DNA of 64,000 bases from positions 186,001-250,000 of the forward strand of contig JADKJB010000005.1 of NCBI GenBank assembly GCA_016722525.1. Direction: 5' to 3'. The notes under the pieces were generated by a model. That model was not told the DNA's origin, did not search any database, and was given only the letters and a program-made list of their open reading frames with translations. This document shows, piece by piece, positions 32,027-43,800 of the stretch; the first letter of the stretch is position 1; the number at the start of each line of letters is the position of its first letter. This DNA comes from Bacteroidota bacterium (GTDB lineage Bacteria; Bacteroidota; Bacteroidia; AKYH767-A; OLB10). Both the position numbers and the translations under genes were made by a program.

Positions 32027-33712
32027 ATGTTACAAAAAATTACATTAAGGCTAGCCCTGGCATTTAGTATGTTTTTATCCTATTCAACACAGGCACAACA
32101 ATGGGGCAATTATACTTTATACAGCACCTTGAATGGTACCACTACTTACCTGGTAGATACTAATGGCACTACATTTAAAACGTGGACGCATACTTCAGCG
32201 AATAAAAATGGGTACTCCGCCTATCTGATTCCTGGAGGGACTTTATTGCGTTCGGTGGCGCGGTCTGGCAACTCGTTTATGGGAGGGCCAATATGTGGTC
32301 AGGTGCAAAAGGTAGATTGGAATGGTACTATTATTTGGGACTTTGTTTATTCCACAACTAATTATTGCTCCCATCACGATATTCATCCAATGCCAAATGG
32401 CAATGTTCTGGTAATTGCATATGAAAGACGTACGGCGGCAGAAGTATTTGCTGCAGGAAGCACAACGAGTATTGAAATGTGGCCGGACAAAATTGTTGAA
32501 ATTGAACCGGTTGGATTGAACGGTGGAAATATTGTTTGGGAGTGGAAAGCCTGGGATCACCTGGTTCAAAATGTAGACCCGCTTAAAGCGAACTATCAAA
32601 CTTCTATTGTTAATAATCCGCAATTGCTCAATATTAATTATAACACAGCTAAGGATTGGATGCATATGAATGGGGTTTCCTATAATCCTATGCTTGATCA
32701 GATTACTTTTAGCAGTCATAATTTGGATGAAATTTATGTAATTGACCATAGCACTACAACTGCTGAAGCTGCCGGACACACTGGAGGTAATTCAGGAAAA
32801 GGGGGTGACATCTTATATCGTTGGGGAAATCCTTTGGCCTATCAGGCAGGGGGAACGGCAACAATTAATGTGGTTCATGATGCTCATTGGAATCCGGAAA
32901 ATGTGCCTAACCCTGGTTATTTATGTGCCTATAATAACAAAGGAATTTCCAGCAATGCATCTTGTGGCGATCAGGTGGCTCCTCCTTACAATGGATACAA
33001 TTATACCATTACTCCCGGCAGTGCTTTTTTGCCTGCAACGTATACCCTACGACAACCTAGTGGAGGTTATAACAGTAATATGGGAAACATGCAGGTGCTC
33101 CCCAATGGCAATACAATTATCTGTATTTCAACAGCCGGAGTAATTAAAGAATTTGATCCTAACGGAAATTTGTTGTGGTCGAAAACTACTACCGGGTCAA
33201 CACCCAAAGCATTTCGTTACGACAGCTGTTTTGTGTTTAATCCTGCACCGGCCATCCCAATTGTTACCGAAAATAATGATACTTTATACTCGACACCAGC
33301 TGTTACCTACCAATGGTATTTTAATGGATACCAAATTGCAGGTGCAACAAGTCAGACCTATGTTCCTACGCAATCGGGAAATTATAAAGTTCGTATTACT
33401 GATGCCAATGGTTGTGTATTGCAATATTCTGTCGATAATTTCATTACGGTTGCAACCGGAATTAGTGAAACCAATAATTCCATAGAATTAAACTTGTATC
33501 CCAATCCAACCAAAGGAGTTTTAATTATACAACACAATTATTCCAATGAGCCCTTTGAAGTACTGGTTACCGATGAGGTTGGGAAACTATTGATTTCTGA
33601 AAAAAACAGTGCTTATGTGGACCTCTCTTCGTTTGAAACCGGAATTTATTTTGTCACAATCATTACTTCCAGTGCAGGAAAAACAACACAACGCATATCG
33701 CACATACGTTAA
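32027..33712 (+). CDS. arylsulfotransferase-like T9SS protein
   Basis: A 561-residue protein with signal peptide (FSMFLSYSTQAQQ). Propeller strands carry the features of the ArylsulfotranS (ASST) family of Bacteroidota: NYCSHHDIHPMPNGNVLVIA, DKIVEIEP, WEWKAWDHLVQN, DWMHMNGVSYNPMLDQITFS, VVHDAHWNPENVPNPGYLCA and MQVLPNGNTIICIST. Conserved His residues in HHD and DAHW are the expected active-site region, but I cannot confirm turnover. A small Ig-like segment (PAVTYQWYFNGYQIAGATSQ) and a T9SS tail (LYPNPTKGVLIIQ, GIYFVTIITS) follow. Secreted or surface-bound, intact frame. Members of this family are usually annotated only as 'aryl-sulfate sulfotransferase'. Confidence 0.8.
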   Translation: MLQKITLRLALAFSMFLSYSTQAQQWGNYTLYSTLNGTTTYLVDTNGTTFKTWTHTSANKNGYSAYLIPGGTLLRSVARSGNSFMGGPICGQVQKVDWNGTIIWDFVYSTTNYCSHHDIHPMPNGNVLVIAYERRTAAEVFAAGSTTSIEMWPDKIVEIEPVGLNGGNIVWEWKAWDHLVQNVDPLKANYQTSIVNNPQLLNINYNTAKDWMHMNGVSYNPMLDQITFSSHNLDEIYVIDHSTTTAEAAGHTGGNSGKGGDILYRWGNPLAYQAGGTATINVVHDAHWNPENVPNPGYLCAYNNKGISSNASCGDQVAPPYNGYNYTITPGSAFLPATYTLRQPSGGYNSNMGNMQVLPNGNTIICISTAGVIKEFDPNGNLLWSKTTTGSTPKAFRYDSCFVFNPAPAIPIVTENNDTLYSTPAVTYQWYFNGYQIAGATSQTYVPTQSGNYKVRITDANGCVLQYSVDNFITVATGISETNNSIELNLYPNPTKGVLIIQHNYSNEPFEVLVTDEVGKLLISEKNSAYVDLSSFETGIYFVTIITSSAGKTTQRISHIR

Positions 33713-33779
33713 TATGGAGGAGCCAACCATTTTAAACACGAGCCTTTCAAAACAGATCAGATTATTTTAAATACGACTT

Positions 33780-34772
33780 ATGAAAAAAACACTTATTACA
33801 ATAATTTTATTTTCTATAACTACATTAACTTTTGCGAAAAAAGTAAAATTTGCCTGTGACATGACCGGTATTCCTGTTTTGGCAACAGGGATGCATATTT
33901 CAGGTGATTTTCAAACTGTAGCCGGATTTGCAGGAGGCGACTGGAACTCAGCCTCAACTCCTTTAACCCAGGAGGCCGGAACAGAGATATACAGTATCAT
34001 TGTTGATATTCCTGCATTTACGAAATATGAATATAAATTTGTAAACGGCGATCATTTTTATGAAGCAGAATTTGTTCCTGAATTTTCACGTGTCGGCTAC
34101 AATTTTAATGATAACCGCTGGCTGTATGTGGATAGCTTAGCAAATGATACTACATTTATTGGAGCAATTGTTTTTGCAGCAAATGCTCCGGCAGGACTAT
34201 TTTTGGTTCGTTATTATGTTAACATGCAAAATGAAATTGTTTCCAATGATGGTGTGCACCTGGCAGGCAGTTTTCAGGGCTTCAATCCTGCTACGACCTA
34301 TCTTTATAGCTTTGCACAGAATATTCACGAGGTAATTTCTTACGTTGCGGCAGGAACGTATGCATATAAGTTTTATAACGGTAACAACTCAGGAGCAGCA
34401 GAAGCCGTTCCCTCAGCATGCGCAGTTAATGGGAATCGTGAAGTCGCGGTTAATGCAGATGTGCTTCTCGGCGTTGTTTGCTTTGCTTCCTGTGACCCCT
34501 GTGTAACAGGAATTGCGGATAATGACTTAGCGGCAAAAATGGAAATTTTTCCCAACCCTGCGCAATCCTATTCACAAATAAAAATAGGGAATGCTGCAGC
34601 GCCACTTACTGTTCTGCTGCAAGATGTAACCGGAAGAATTATCAGAGAATACAATAATGTGCAGGGAGCCTTGCTGGTCATTGAAAGAGGAAACCTTCAG
34701 TCAGGAATTTATTTTGTTCATATTAAAGGGAATTCTGTCGATATCTCAACGGCTAAATTGGTTTTCGAATAA
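33780..34772 (+). CDS. starch-binding/E-set-like T9SS protein
   Basis: A 330-residue protein with signal peptide (IILFSITTLTFA). Two similar ~100-residue immunoglobulin-like units follow: the first has GMHISGDFQTVAGFAGGDWN and TKYEYKFVNGDHFYEAEFVP; the second has DGVHLAGSFQGFNPATTYLY and AGTYAYKFYNGNNSGAAEAV. The VHLAGSFxGF...YxYKFxNG pattern is that of CBM48/CBM20-like E-set folds, so glycan binding is likely, but no catalytic part exists. The T9SS tail is IFPNPAQSYSQIKIG to SGIYFVHIKG. Intact; followed by a terminator hairpin 40 nt after the stop. Confidence 0.75.
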   Translation: MKKTLITIILFSITTLTFAKKVKFACDMTGIPVLATGMHISGDFQTVAGFAGGDWNSASTPLTQEAGTEIYSIIVDIPAFTKYEYKFVNGDHFYEAEFVPEFSRVGYNFNDNRWLYVDSLANDTTFIGAIVFAANAPAGLFLVRYYVNMQNEIVSNDGVHLAGSFQGFNPATTYLYSFAQNIHEVISYVAAGTYAYKFYNGNNSGAAEAVPSACAVNGNREVAVNADVLLGVVCFASCDPCVTGIADNDLAAKMEIFPNPAQSYSQIKIGNAAAPLTVLLQDVTGRIIREYNNVQGALLVIERGNLQSGIYFVHIKGNSVDISTAKLVFE

Positions 34773-34812
34773 TTGGGGATGGGTTAGTTGTATGAATTAA
34801 AAGGTACCTTTC

Positions 34813-34845
34813 ACACCCCGATCCATTATTGGCGGGGTGTTTTAT
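34813..34845 (+). terminator. rho-independent terminator
   Basis: ACACCCCG (34813-34820) pairs perfectly with CGGGGTGT (34833-34840) across a 12-nt loop, followed by TTTTATATTT. It terminates the preceding T9SS gene and runs into the promoter box of the next. Confidence 0.8.
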
Positions 34846-34850
34846 ATTTG
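34843..34850 (+). promoter_or_regulatory. -7 box (TATATTTG)
   Basis: An exact TAnnTTTG match ending 4 nt before the ATG at 34855. This implies a leaderless or nearly leaderless transcript and decides the start against the upstream in-frame GTG at 34837. It overlaps the T-tail of the preceding terminator. Confidence 0.5.
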
Positions 34851-34854
34851 GATA

Positions 34855-37158
34855 ATGAAAAACTTACTACTGATTGCACTGTTCTTTCACCTTCTGCATT
34901 TACAAGCGAAAGCGCAAGTAGATTTTTATGATGTGAATACCATTCAAAAAATTGAAATTTATTTTTCTCAGCCAGATTGGGATTACCAGTTAGATACCGC
35001 CAAAGAGGGAAGCGAATCGTATATTACTGCCGATTGGGTAAAAGTCAACAACGTTCAGTTTAACAATGCCGGTGTTAAGTACAAAGGAAATAGTTCCTTT
35101 GATTCTACTAAAATCAAAAACCCTATTCACATTGAATTGGATAATAGCACTCCTCAGTCGTATCAGGGATTTACTGATATAAAACTGAGCAATGGGTATA
35201 GTGATCCAAGTGTTATAAGAGAAGTGCTGGCTTATGATGTGCTCAAAAATTACATGGATTGCCCACGTTCCAATTTCGCTACAGTATATATTAATGGTGC
35301 TTACATCGGATTGTATTCTAACGATGAAAGTATTGATAAAAAATTCTGTTCCCGCAATTTTAATTCCTCATCCGGAACTTTTTTTAAATGTAATCCGGTG
35401 GTCACCCCCGGGCCAACAACAAAAAGTAATTTGCGTTATATTCCGGGAGTCGACAGTACCGGTTATTTCAACTTTTACGAACTCAAATCAGATTATGGAT
35501 GGGATGAATTGGTGCGTTTATGCGATACCGTTACTAATTACAGTACTTCCATAGATTTGATTTTGGATGTGGATCGAATAGTATGGATGCTTGCCTTTAA
35601 TTCTGTGTTGGTAAATTTGGATAGCTATACAGGAGTCTTTTGTCAGAATTATTATCTCTATCGCGATAAAACCGGAAGATTTAATCCTGTAATTTGGGAT
35701 TTAAATATGGCTTTCGGCGGATTTCCATTCGTTGGAAGCGGAGGCACGAGTATGGGAAGCTTGACTATAACCAATATGGTTCAATTGTCTCCAACTTTTC
35801 ATGATGTGGATCCTTTCTGGCCACTAATAAATGCGGTGATGGGAAATCCGACATGGAAAAAACAATACATAGCTCATGCACGTACCATCATCAGTGAAAA
35901 CTTTTCGAATGGAGGTTATCTCAATACTGCAACACAATTGCAAACATTAGTCGACAGCTCCGTACAGGCCGACACCAATGCCTTGTTTAATTACGCACAA
36001 TTTCAGAATGGAATTACCACCGATTATATGGTGGGAAGTTATATGGTTCCGGGATTAGGAAACCTGATGGATGCACGAGCTGCTTACTTACAGTCACTAC
36101 CCGATTTTCAAACGGTGCCGCCTTCTATTTCAACTGTTAGCAGTAGCAATTCCAGCCCTGAGCTCAACGATACCGTAACTATAACTGCACTGGTAACAAA
36201 TTCGGTTTCGGTTTATCTGGGATATCGTAATTCAACCTCCGCAAAGTTTATAAGGAGCTCCATGTTTGATGATGGCTTGCACAACGATGGAATGGCTAAT
36301 GATTCTATTTTTGGAATTCAAATACCGATCGGTTCCTTATTTGCTCAATATTATATTTATGCGGAGAATAATGATGCTGCCCAATTTTCCCCTGAACGTG
36401 CCGAGCACGAATTTTATACACTGCAAACAAACTGGACCTATCCGTTTGCGGGGCAAATTGTAATCAATTAATTTGTTTCGGTTAATGTTAACGGTAAAAT
36501 AAATGATTATGGAAACCGGGCCGACTGGATAGAATTGTATAATAACAGTTCATCACCGCTGTCTCTTTATGGATTGTATATTACGGATGACTTTGATCGA
36601 ATGGCCAAGTTTGCTTTTGCCAAAGATGCAATAATTCCGGCCAACGGGTTTTATATGGTATGGGCCGATGAAGAAGATCCTACTACCGGTTTCGCGCATG
36701 CTAATTTTAAACTTGCCGCAGGCGGTGAGCAATTGATGTTAAGCGATGGGTTCTCGCTGGTACTCGATAGCATTACTTATGGTACTCAATTCGATGATGT
36801 GGCAACAGGGCGCTGTCCGAATGGGACCGGGAATTTCCAATTCATAGGACAACCGTCTTTTAATAGTAATAATTGCAAATCAGATACCAACAATTTTGGA
36901 AATAGTTGGGGCGCCATTGCTATATATCCTAATCCGGCAATATCAAATTTCACCTTCGATACTGAAGGAACTCTTCCTGTTGATAAGATAACTATTTTTG
37001 ATTGCCTTGGAAAAGTAGTCCAGACTGTAGCGCCGGGCATCGAAAAATCTGTTTCTGTAAGAACATTGAACAGAGGAATTTATTTTCTTGAATTTTTTAG
37101 TCTGGTAACAGGTGATCGCAAAAAAATAAAATTGGTTAAATCGGGTGTTGCTGATTAG
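34855..37158 (+). CDS. CotH-kinase/lamin-tail T9SS protein with in-frame TAA
   Basis: Signal peptide (LLIALFFHLLHLQAKAQ), then a CotH domain: IEIYFSQPDWDYQL, VQFNNAGVKYKGNSSFDST, IKLSNGYSDPSVIREVLAYD, YINGAYIGLYSNDESIDKKF and FNPVIWDLNMAFGGF. CotH proteins are atypical kinases that can phosphorylate proteins; the bacterial substrates are unknown. After ~540 residues a TAA at 36469-36471 interrupts the same frame, which continues FVSVNVNGKINDYGNRADWI, ELYNNSS (lamin-tail domain), SFNSNNC, and a T9SS tail (IYPNPAISNFTFD, GIYFLEFFS). Lamin-tail units normally begin INEF, so GAA to TAA is the likely change. Full length would be ~767 residues. Confidence 0.8.
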
Positions 37159-37403
37159 CCGATTCTTTAAAGCATCCTCTTGTTTTTAATCGGGTGATGA
37201 CCATTTTTTGACTCAGAATAAGTCCATTTCTACGGTATTTGGCTCAAAGTTTACCCCTAAAACTAGTGATTTTACCAAAAAATTCGATTTTAAGGCGCTT
37301 TTTTTCACCAAATATGGTGATTTAAGTGGTTGACGTTTTGTAGTTTACAAAAAAGATTGTAGCTTGCCTTTCAATTTACCCCCCCCTTTAACCCCCCGTT
37401 AAC

Positions 37404-39215
37404 ATGAAAAAATTCTTAATTGTACTGATTAGTGTAATTAGTTTGCCATTTTTATCACTAGCTCAATCTGTGGGAGATTACCGCAGTTCATCAACCGGTG
37501 CATGGAGTACCATTGGCACTTGGCAAATCTACAATGGTACTGCATGGGTAGCTGCAGTTTCCGCACCATCAAGTTCCGATGGAGTTATTAGCATTCAGAA
37601 TGCTACAGTTGTAACTGTAAATTCTGTGGTGAATGTTGATCAAGTAATTGTAAACTCAGGAGGTTCACTTATAATTAGTAGTGGAACCTTTCAATTAGCT
37701 GATGGAGCAGGAGTCGATTTATTAGTTAATGGATCAATGACTTTCTCAGGAAGCTTTATTGAAGATGCCGGGCAAATTGATGTAGCAAGTGGGGGTTCTT
37801 TTACCTGGACAAACGGTAACATGCGCGGCTCAGGAACAACTAATTTCCTTGCTGGATCAACAGTTACTTTGAGCACTGGTGGTGGCAGCAGAATAATTGG
37901 AGATACACGTACTATTAATAATTATGGTATTTTAAACTGGAGTTCAGGGACGTTTGGATTGTTATTTGCAAACAGCGTTCAGTTTAATAATTACGGATCA
38001 TTTACAATAAGTGCAGATGCAAGTTTTGGATTAAGCGGTTCGCCGGTTGCACCTGCATTTAATAACATGACATCAGGAATTTTTACAAAATCAGGTACAT
38101 TTATTGTTTCGATACCAGGAGTTGCATTTACTAATAGCGGAGTTGTTATTGTTAACGATGGTACTTTAAGACTAAGTGCTACCACATTCACTAATTTTGG
38201 CACCATACAAGTTGCCTCTGGTAAAACTTTAGATCTATTAAATACTACCACCAATTTAAATGGTAATACTGCTATAACGGGTTCGGGGAATATTAATTTG
38301 AATGGAGGAACAACCAATATTCAGTTTGCTGTTCAAATTCCATCAGGAGTTGCTGTAAACTTACAAACAGGGATTATTCAGGGAGTAAACAAGTTACGGT
38401 TTTTAAATGCTTCCACAATGAATTGGAGTGGAGGGGAATTAAGTGGTAATGCCAACACAGAATTTGATTCGGGTTCTATTTTAAATATTACCGGCAATGT
38501 TGGTTTACGCGGCAATCATTACATAACCAATAATGGAACCATTAACTGGAACTCAGCAAGCAATATAGTTTATGATGGAGGTTCCACGAACTCAGAAATT
38601 TTAAATAATAACATATTTAACATAAGTGCCGCTACAAATATTGTTAACACACTTGGGGGATCCAACTTTTTTACACTCACAAACAATGGTACTATTAACA
38701 AAACAGTAGGTGTTACCTCTTTAGATGCAAACGTTAACTTAGTTAACAGTAGTACCATAAATGTAACTTCAGGAACATTAACTTTAAATAATACTTTCGG
38801 TACACACTCAGGTGCTTATAGTAACAACAGCACAATCAATGGAACTCACACCATAAACTTTACAGGTTCTACTTTTACAAACAATGGATTTATGAATAGT
38901 ACGCTGGCAATGGCAGGTGCTACTACTCAAACATTGGCAGGAAACGGAATTATTAATAACCTTACTATTAATAATAGCAATAATGTTTCAATTTCTAATA
39001 TGCAAAGGGTTTATGGTGTTTTAACTTTTATCTCAGGTAAAATATTGGCGCCCTCTTCTCAATTAGATCTTACAGAAACCGCTACATTAATTGGAGTAAG
39101 TTCAAACAGGTATGTTGCAGGAAATGTCAAAAAGATATCCTGCCGGAAATTCAACTTTCACCTATCCGGTAGGAGATGCCAACTATTACACACCCGTTAC
39201 GGCATCTGTATATAA
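37404..39215 (+). CDS. giant T9SS surface protein, segment 1 (signal peptide, beta-helix module 1)
   Basis: Segment 1 of a ~14.7-kb gene (37404-52117) split by length errors. Signal peptide (LIVLISVISLPFLSLAQS), then YRSSSTGAWSTIGTWQIYNG, the opening also used by the later modules. Dozens of short Asn/Ser/Thr-rich strands (e.g. TFQLADGAGVDLLVNGSMTF) suggest a right-handed beta-helix. The true frame leaves this ORF at the AAAAA run 39129-39133: YVAGNVK should continue RYPAGNSTFTYPVGDANYYT in the next frame, so one A is extra. Residues after ~576 of this ORF are meaningless. A pre-gene terminator is not seen; no -7 box is obvious. Confidence 0.75.
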   Translation: MKKFLIVLISVISLPFLSLAQSVGDYRSSSTGAWSTIGTWQIYNGTAWVAAVSAPSSSDGVISIQNATVVTVNSVVNVDQVIVNSGGSLIISSGTFQLADGAGVDLLVNGSMTFSGSFIEDAGQIDVASGGSFTWTNGNMRGSGTTNFLAGSTVTLSTGGGSRIIGDTRTINNYGILNWSSGTFGLLFANSVQFNNYGSFTISADASFGLSGSPVAPAFNNMTSGIFTKSGTFIVSIPGVAFTNSGVVIVNDGTLRLSATTFTNFGTIQVASGKTLDLLNTTTNLNGNTAITGSGNINLNGGTTNIQFAVQIPSGVAVNLQTGIIQGVNKLRFLNASTMNWSGGELSGNANTEFDSGSILNITGNVGLRGNHYITNNGTINWNSASNIVYDGGSTNSEILNNNIFNISAATNIVNTLGGSNFFTLTNNGTINKTVGVTSLDANVNLVNSSTINVTSGTLTLNNTFGTHSGAYSNNSTINGTHTINFTGSTFTNNGFMNSTLAMAGATTQTLAGNGIINNLTINNSNNVSISNMQRVYGVLTFISGKILAPSSQLDLTETATLIGVSSNRYVAGNVKKISCRKFNFHLSGRRCQLLHTRYGICI

Positions 39216-40899
39216 TGCAGCTCCTCCTTGTACACTTGAAGTACAAACTTTTGCAGGCGATCATCCTAATTTTGCAACTTCCGGTTTAAACTCGATCAAA
39301 TCAGTAAATAGGTATTGGACAATTGATGATGGAAATTCAGGTGGATTTGACTCCTTTGATTTTACTTTTAACTTCGACGCAGCAGATGTTGATGGTGGAG
39401 CAAACACCAGTAATTTCACGATTTCAAAATTCGATAGCCCTTCAACCTGGTCTCCGTTAATTGCTTCCGGTCAAACCGCAACTTCTATTACAACGACTAA
39501 CATAACCTCTTTTAGTGATTTTCAAATTGGAGAACCCTGTACCCCAACTAATGAATACCGATCAGCTGTTGGCATAGGCGGATGGAATACTCCTGGTACT
39601 TGGGAAACATATAACGGCTGCGCATGGGTGCCAGCCAGTGTTGCACCGGATGGAACCAATAGTAGTACAATAACTATTCGTAATGGATTCAATGTGACCA
39701 ACAATTCACAAAATATTCAAGGAGATGAAATAATAATTGAAGCCGGTGCTACTTTGTTTGTTGCTGAAGGTGATCTTACAGTACTCGATGGAACAGGGGA
39801 TGATTTGATTATTAATGGAACATTGCAAATGAACGGTGGTACAACAATAGCAATCAACGTAAAAGTGGCTGTAGCCAATGGTTCAATTGACTGTATTTCT
39901 CTGGATACGTTTGGAGGTCCTGCAATTCTTGAAATTACTGCCAATGGTTCCATGAACATATTTACCAATGGAGATAGTTTTACATTGAATGGGGGAGTTG
40001 TGGTTAACAACTTTGGTGAAATAAGCTGGAATGGTCCCGGTGGCGACTTTATTATGGAAGATGCTGCTGTAATCAATAACTCAAATATTTTTACTGTTGA
40101 AACAAATAATAGCATTGTTTCAACCACATCAGGAACAATAAACAATCTTGTTGGGGGAACATTTACCAAGTCAAATACAACAACGACTGTTATTGAAGCA
40201 AACATTGCATGGACAAATACCGGCACACTTGTTATCGAGGCCGGAACTTTTACTCTGACCAGTGGGTCCGGAACATCTCAGGGTACCATTGATGTTAATG
40301 CAGGAGCTACACTAGAAGGTTCTTATTTGGTGTATTCAGGAAACTCTTTTATTAATAATGGAATTGTTAACCTGTCAGGGCTTGAACTTTTTGCTGTTGG
40401 AATGAACGTTTCTGGTACAGGTTCTATTGCCAACTTAATAATGAATAATAACGACGGAGCAGGAATAGTTGGCCAACAAACAATCACCAACACTTTAGAT
40501 TTACAAGTGGGTGAAATATTTGCAAACGGAACCAACAAATTAATATTAGAGGATGATGTTGTAATTTCAAATGCAAGTTCATTGTCATATATTGTAGGAA
40601 ATTTAGAGTGGGATATTCAAACACCGGGCTCTAAAGTATTTCCGATTGGGGATGTAGACTTTTATGCCCCTATTACATTAGGACCAAGTTTCACAGTGGG
40701 CGGTTCTGTGTCTGCAAGAACAGTTGTCGGTGATAATTCCGGAATAGATAATTCTGGAATTAAAAATAACAAAAGCGTTAACCGCACCTGGTCAATTACC
40801 AACGAAAGTTTAACGTTTAGCGAATGTGATATTGATTTTAACTGGCCTACTTCAGATGTAGATGTTACGCCGATTTCAATCAGTTTGGTGTTGCATTAA
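39112..40899 (+). CDS. giant T9SS surface protein, segment 2 (end of module 1, beta-helix module 2)
   Basis: The frame is entered from segment 1 at ~39130. It completes module 1 with a membrane-free beta domain (SVNRYWTIDDGNSGGFDSFD, NFDAADVDGGANTSNF, ending FSDFQIGEP). Module 2 opens with YRSAVGIGGWNTPGTWETYN, then Gly/Asn-rich strand repeats, and ends with the same closing domain (KSVNRTWSITNESL, DFNWPTSDVDV). The frame breaks at ~40866, where one missing A should give DVNADFNQFGVALKDENTSV; this is the pattern found at the same place in the other modules. No catalytic motif; adhesive or structural role inferred. Confidence 0.72.
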   Translation: MLQEMSKRYPAGNSTFTYPVGDANYYTPVTASVYNAAPPCTLEVQTFAGDHPNFATSGLNSIKSVNRYWTIDDGNSGGFDSFDFTFNFDAADVDGGANTSNFTISKFDSPSTWSPLIASGQTATSITTTNITSFSDFQIGEPCTPTNEYRSAVGIGGWNTPGTWETYNGCAWVPASVAPDGTNSSTITIRNGFNVTNNSQNIQGDEIIIEAGATLFVAEGDLTVLDGTGDDLIINGTLQMNGGTTIAINVKVAVANGSIDCISLDTFGGPAILEITANGSMNIFTNGDSFTLNGGVVVNNFGEISWNGPGGDFIMEDAAVINNSNIFTVETNNSIVSTTSGTINNLVGGTFTKSNTTTTVIEANIAWTNTGTLVIEAGTFTLTSGSGTSQGTIDVNAGATLEGSYLVYSGNSFINNGIVNLSGLELFAVGMNVSGTGSIANLIMNNNDGAGIVGQQTITNTLDLQVGEIFANGTNKLILEDDVVISNASSLSYIVGNLEWDIQTPGSKVFPIGDVDFYAPITLGPSFTVGGSVSARTVVGDNSGIDNSGIKNNKSVNRTWSITNESLTFSECDIDFNWPTSDVDVTPISISLVLH

Positions 40900-43800
40900 A
40901 AGATGAGAATACCAGCGTGTGGTCATTGCAATCTGTAACTAATCCACTGGCTAATTCAATAAATATACAAAATACGACTGCCTTTGGCGAGTTTCAAATT
41001 GGTGAAACAGGTGGTGTGCCTGCCGACTACCGCACGGTAGGTAACGGTCAGTGGGAAGACCCTGCTGTTTGGGAATATTACAATGGCTCCATTTGGGTAC
41101 CTGCACCTATTGCTCCTGATGACTTTAGTGACAACATTCTTATTCGTATTGGACATGTTGTTGATTTAACAAATCAAACTTTAAAAGTTGACCAAGTAGT
41201 TTTAGAAGGAGCCGGATCTATTCTTTCATTTATTAATAGCACCGTAAGTTGGAACAGCGAAAACGCACAAGGCTTTATTACTACCAACTCCGGATCTACT
41301 CTTAATATTATTGGTTCTTCGGTTGATGCTGATGGTGGTTCAGTTAGTATTGGTATATCAAGTGGCGCTAACCTGCTGTTGAGCTCAAACACTACAGTTG
41401 GTGATGGAATAACAATAAACAACAGTGGTACTGCTTTAGTTAATGGCGGTGGCACCATAACAGTTGGGAACAATGCCGGCATAAACAACGCAAGCATAAT
41501 GAGTATTGAGGCTGATTTTGATTTATCGGGCACAAACGCCAATGTATCAAACAGCGGCACATTAAATTTTTATGGCATTCATCAGTTCAATGGTAACTCG
41601 CCAAATTTCCTGTCTAATATTTCTACAGGCACTATAAATGTTGATGGGCAACTGACTTTAAATGCACAATTAAATAACCTCGGAAATTTATCCGTATTGA
41701 ATAACAATGTTGGCAACACACTTTCATTAAACAATGGAAACAACACCTACAGCGGAACAATCAATGTAAGTTCTGGTGCAACTTTTACAAGTACACAAAA
41801 TGTAGCATTTGCCGGATCATCAGTAATCAACGATGGAGCAATTAGTGGTTCCGAGTTTGGATTTAGCGGAAGTGTTACACAAACCTATAGTGGTAACGGT
41901 ACTGTTCAGAATATGGCCATGTACAATGCTGCCGGTTTAGATTTAACAAGTGACATTACCGTAAACGGAAATATGACTTTTTCAAACGGTATTATTAATG
42001 CCAACGGCAATACCTTTATATGCGGCCCTGCAATTAGTTTCGCTACCGGAAGTTCAAGCTGGGTAAATGGAAAAATGCAACGCTCCGTTTCGTCTGATAT
42101 CAACACATTATTCGTCATAGGTGACGCTTCAACAAGAGGCGAAGTAATTGTTCACCCCAACTCATTAACAACTCCGGGAACTATTACTGCAAACGTAACA
42201 GCAGGCGATCATCCTGATGTTGCTAACTCGGGAATTAACGGCACAAAAAGCGTAAATAAATTCTGGCATATTGAAAACAACGGAACGGTGTTTAACGATT
42301 GCTGGGTAAATTTTACATGGGATGCGGCAGATGTAGATGGGGCAGCCGACTTTAACAATTTTGTTGTTGCAAAATATGATAACCCAACATGGACTGCGCT
42401 AACCGTTGGTCCGCCTCTTTCATATACTGTAACTGCATTTGGAATTACATCATTCAGTGATTTCCAGATTGGAGAACCAGCGGCATGTGTTGTAAATATT
42501 CCTGATGCAAACTTCAAAGCAGCATTGTTGGCAAATGGGGCTATAAACACTAACAGTAATGGATCAATTGAATGTTCTGAAGCAGCAGCTTATGGAGGTT
42601 CAATAAATGTTCCCAATTTAGGTATTTCTGACTTGACAGGTATTGAAGCCTTTACCTCGATAACAGGATTGATTTGTAGTAACAATTCTCTTGCCTCATT
42701 AAATGTAAGTGCAAATACTGCACTCATAAGTTTGTATTGTAACCAAAATGCCATTACCAGTTTAGATTTAAGTTTCAATACTGCACTTCAAACGGCTTCT
42801 TGCCTTTTAAATTCTATCACCAGCTTAAATGTTACAGGATGTACAAACCTTGGCATATTAAATTGTGCCGGAAACCAAATTACCAATATTGACCTTTCAA
42901 CAAACACACAATTAGTTACACTAAGCATAAATTCAAATCAGATTTCAAATTTGGATATTACCGGTATCACCGGATTAACATTTTTTGAGTGTCATTTGAA
43001 TGCAATCACCAGTCTTGATCTTTCTGCGAATACAGGATTAACTCACTTTAATTGCGCAGCAAATGCATTAACCAGTCTGAACATTCAAAATGGCAATAAC
43101 TCCAACTTCACTTATTTTAATGCAGTCCAAAACAACTCATTGAATTGCATTAAGGTTGATAACCCAACCTACATGAACACTTTTTGGTCGTCAGCTAAAG
43201 ATGCGGGAGCAACTTATAGCACTATATGTCCTCTTTGTTTTGTAAGTATCCCTGATGCAAACTTTAAAAATGCATTGCTTGCAAATGGTGCTATTAATAC
43301 AAACAGCAACGGGGAAATAGAATGTAGTGAAGCAGCTTCTTTCACAGGAAGTATTATTGTGCCTTCCTTAAGTATTTCGGACCTTACAGGTATTGAAGCG
43401 TTTACAGGAATAACCTATTTAGATTGTTATAATAACAACTTAACCAGTATCAACCTTACAGCTAATACTGCACTTGTTACATTATACTGTCATGCTAACG
43501 ATTTAACTTCACTTGATTTATCCGCTAATACTGCCCTTCAAACTTTAAATTGCACCTCGAATCAGTTAGCCGCGTTAAATCTGTCTTCCAACATTGCATT
43601 GCAAAATATTGAAGTTGGATATAATGCAATCACAAGTTTAGATTTAACCGCATTGTTAAATTTAACTTCTGCATCCATGCAAATCAATCAACTCAGCAGT
43701 ATTGATTTATCACAGAACACCAACCTTACTTATCTTGCTGTGAATGATAATCAGCTTACAGCACTTGATGTATCCATGCTCACTGGTTTAACTCAATTAT

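Noticed and set aside
37305..37320. TCACCA/TGGTGA hairpin before the giant gene
   Set aside because: Stem of 6 bp and no T-run; could be chance in AT-rich DNA.
41174..41560. Long minus-strand ORFs opposite the beta-helix modules
   Set aside because: They are shadow frames created by the Asn/Thr-rich coding bias of the plus strand.
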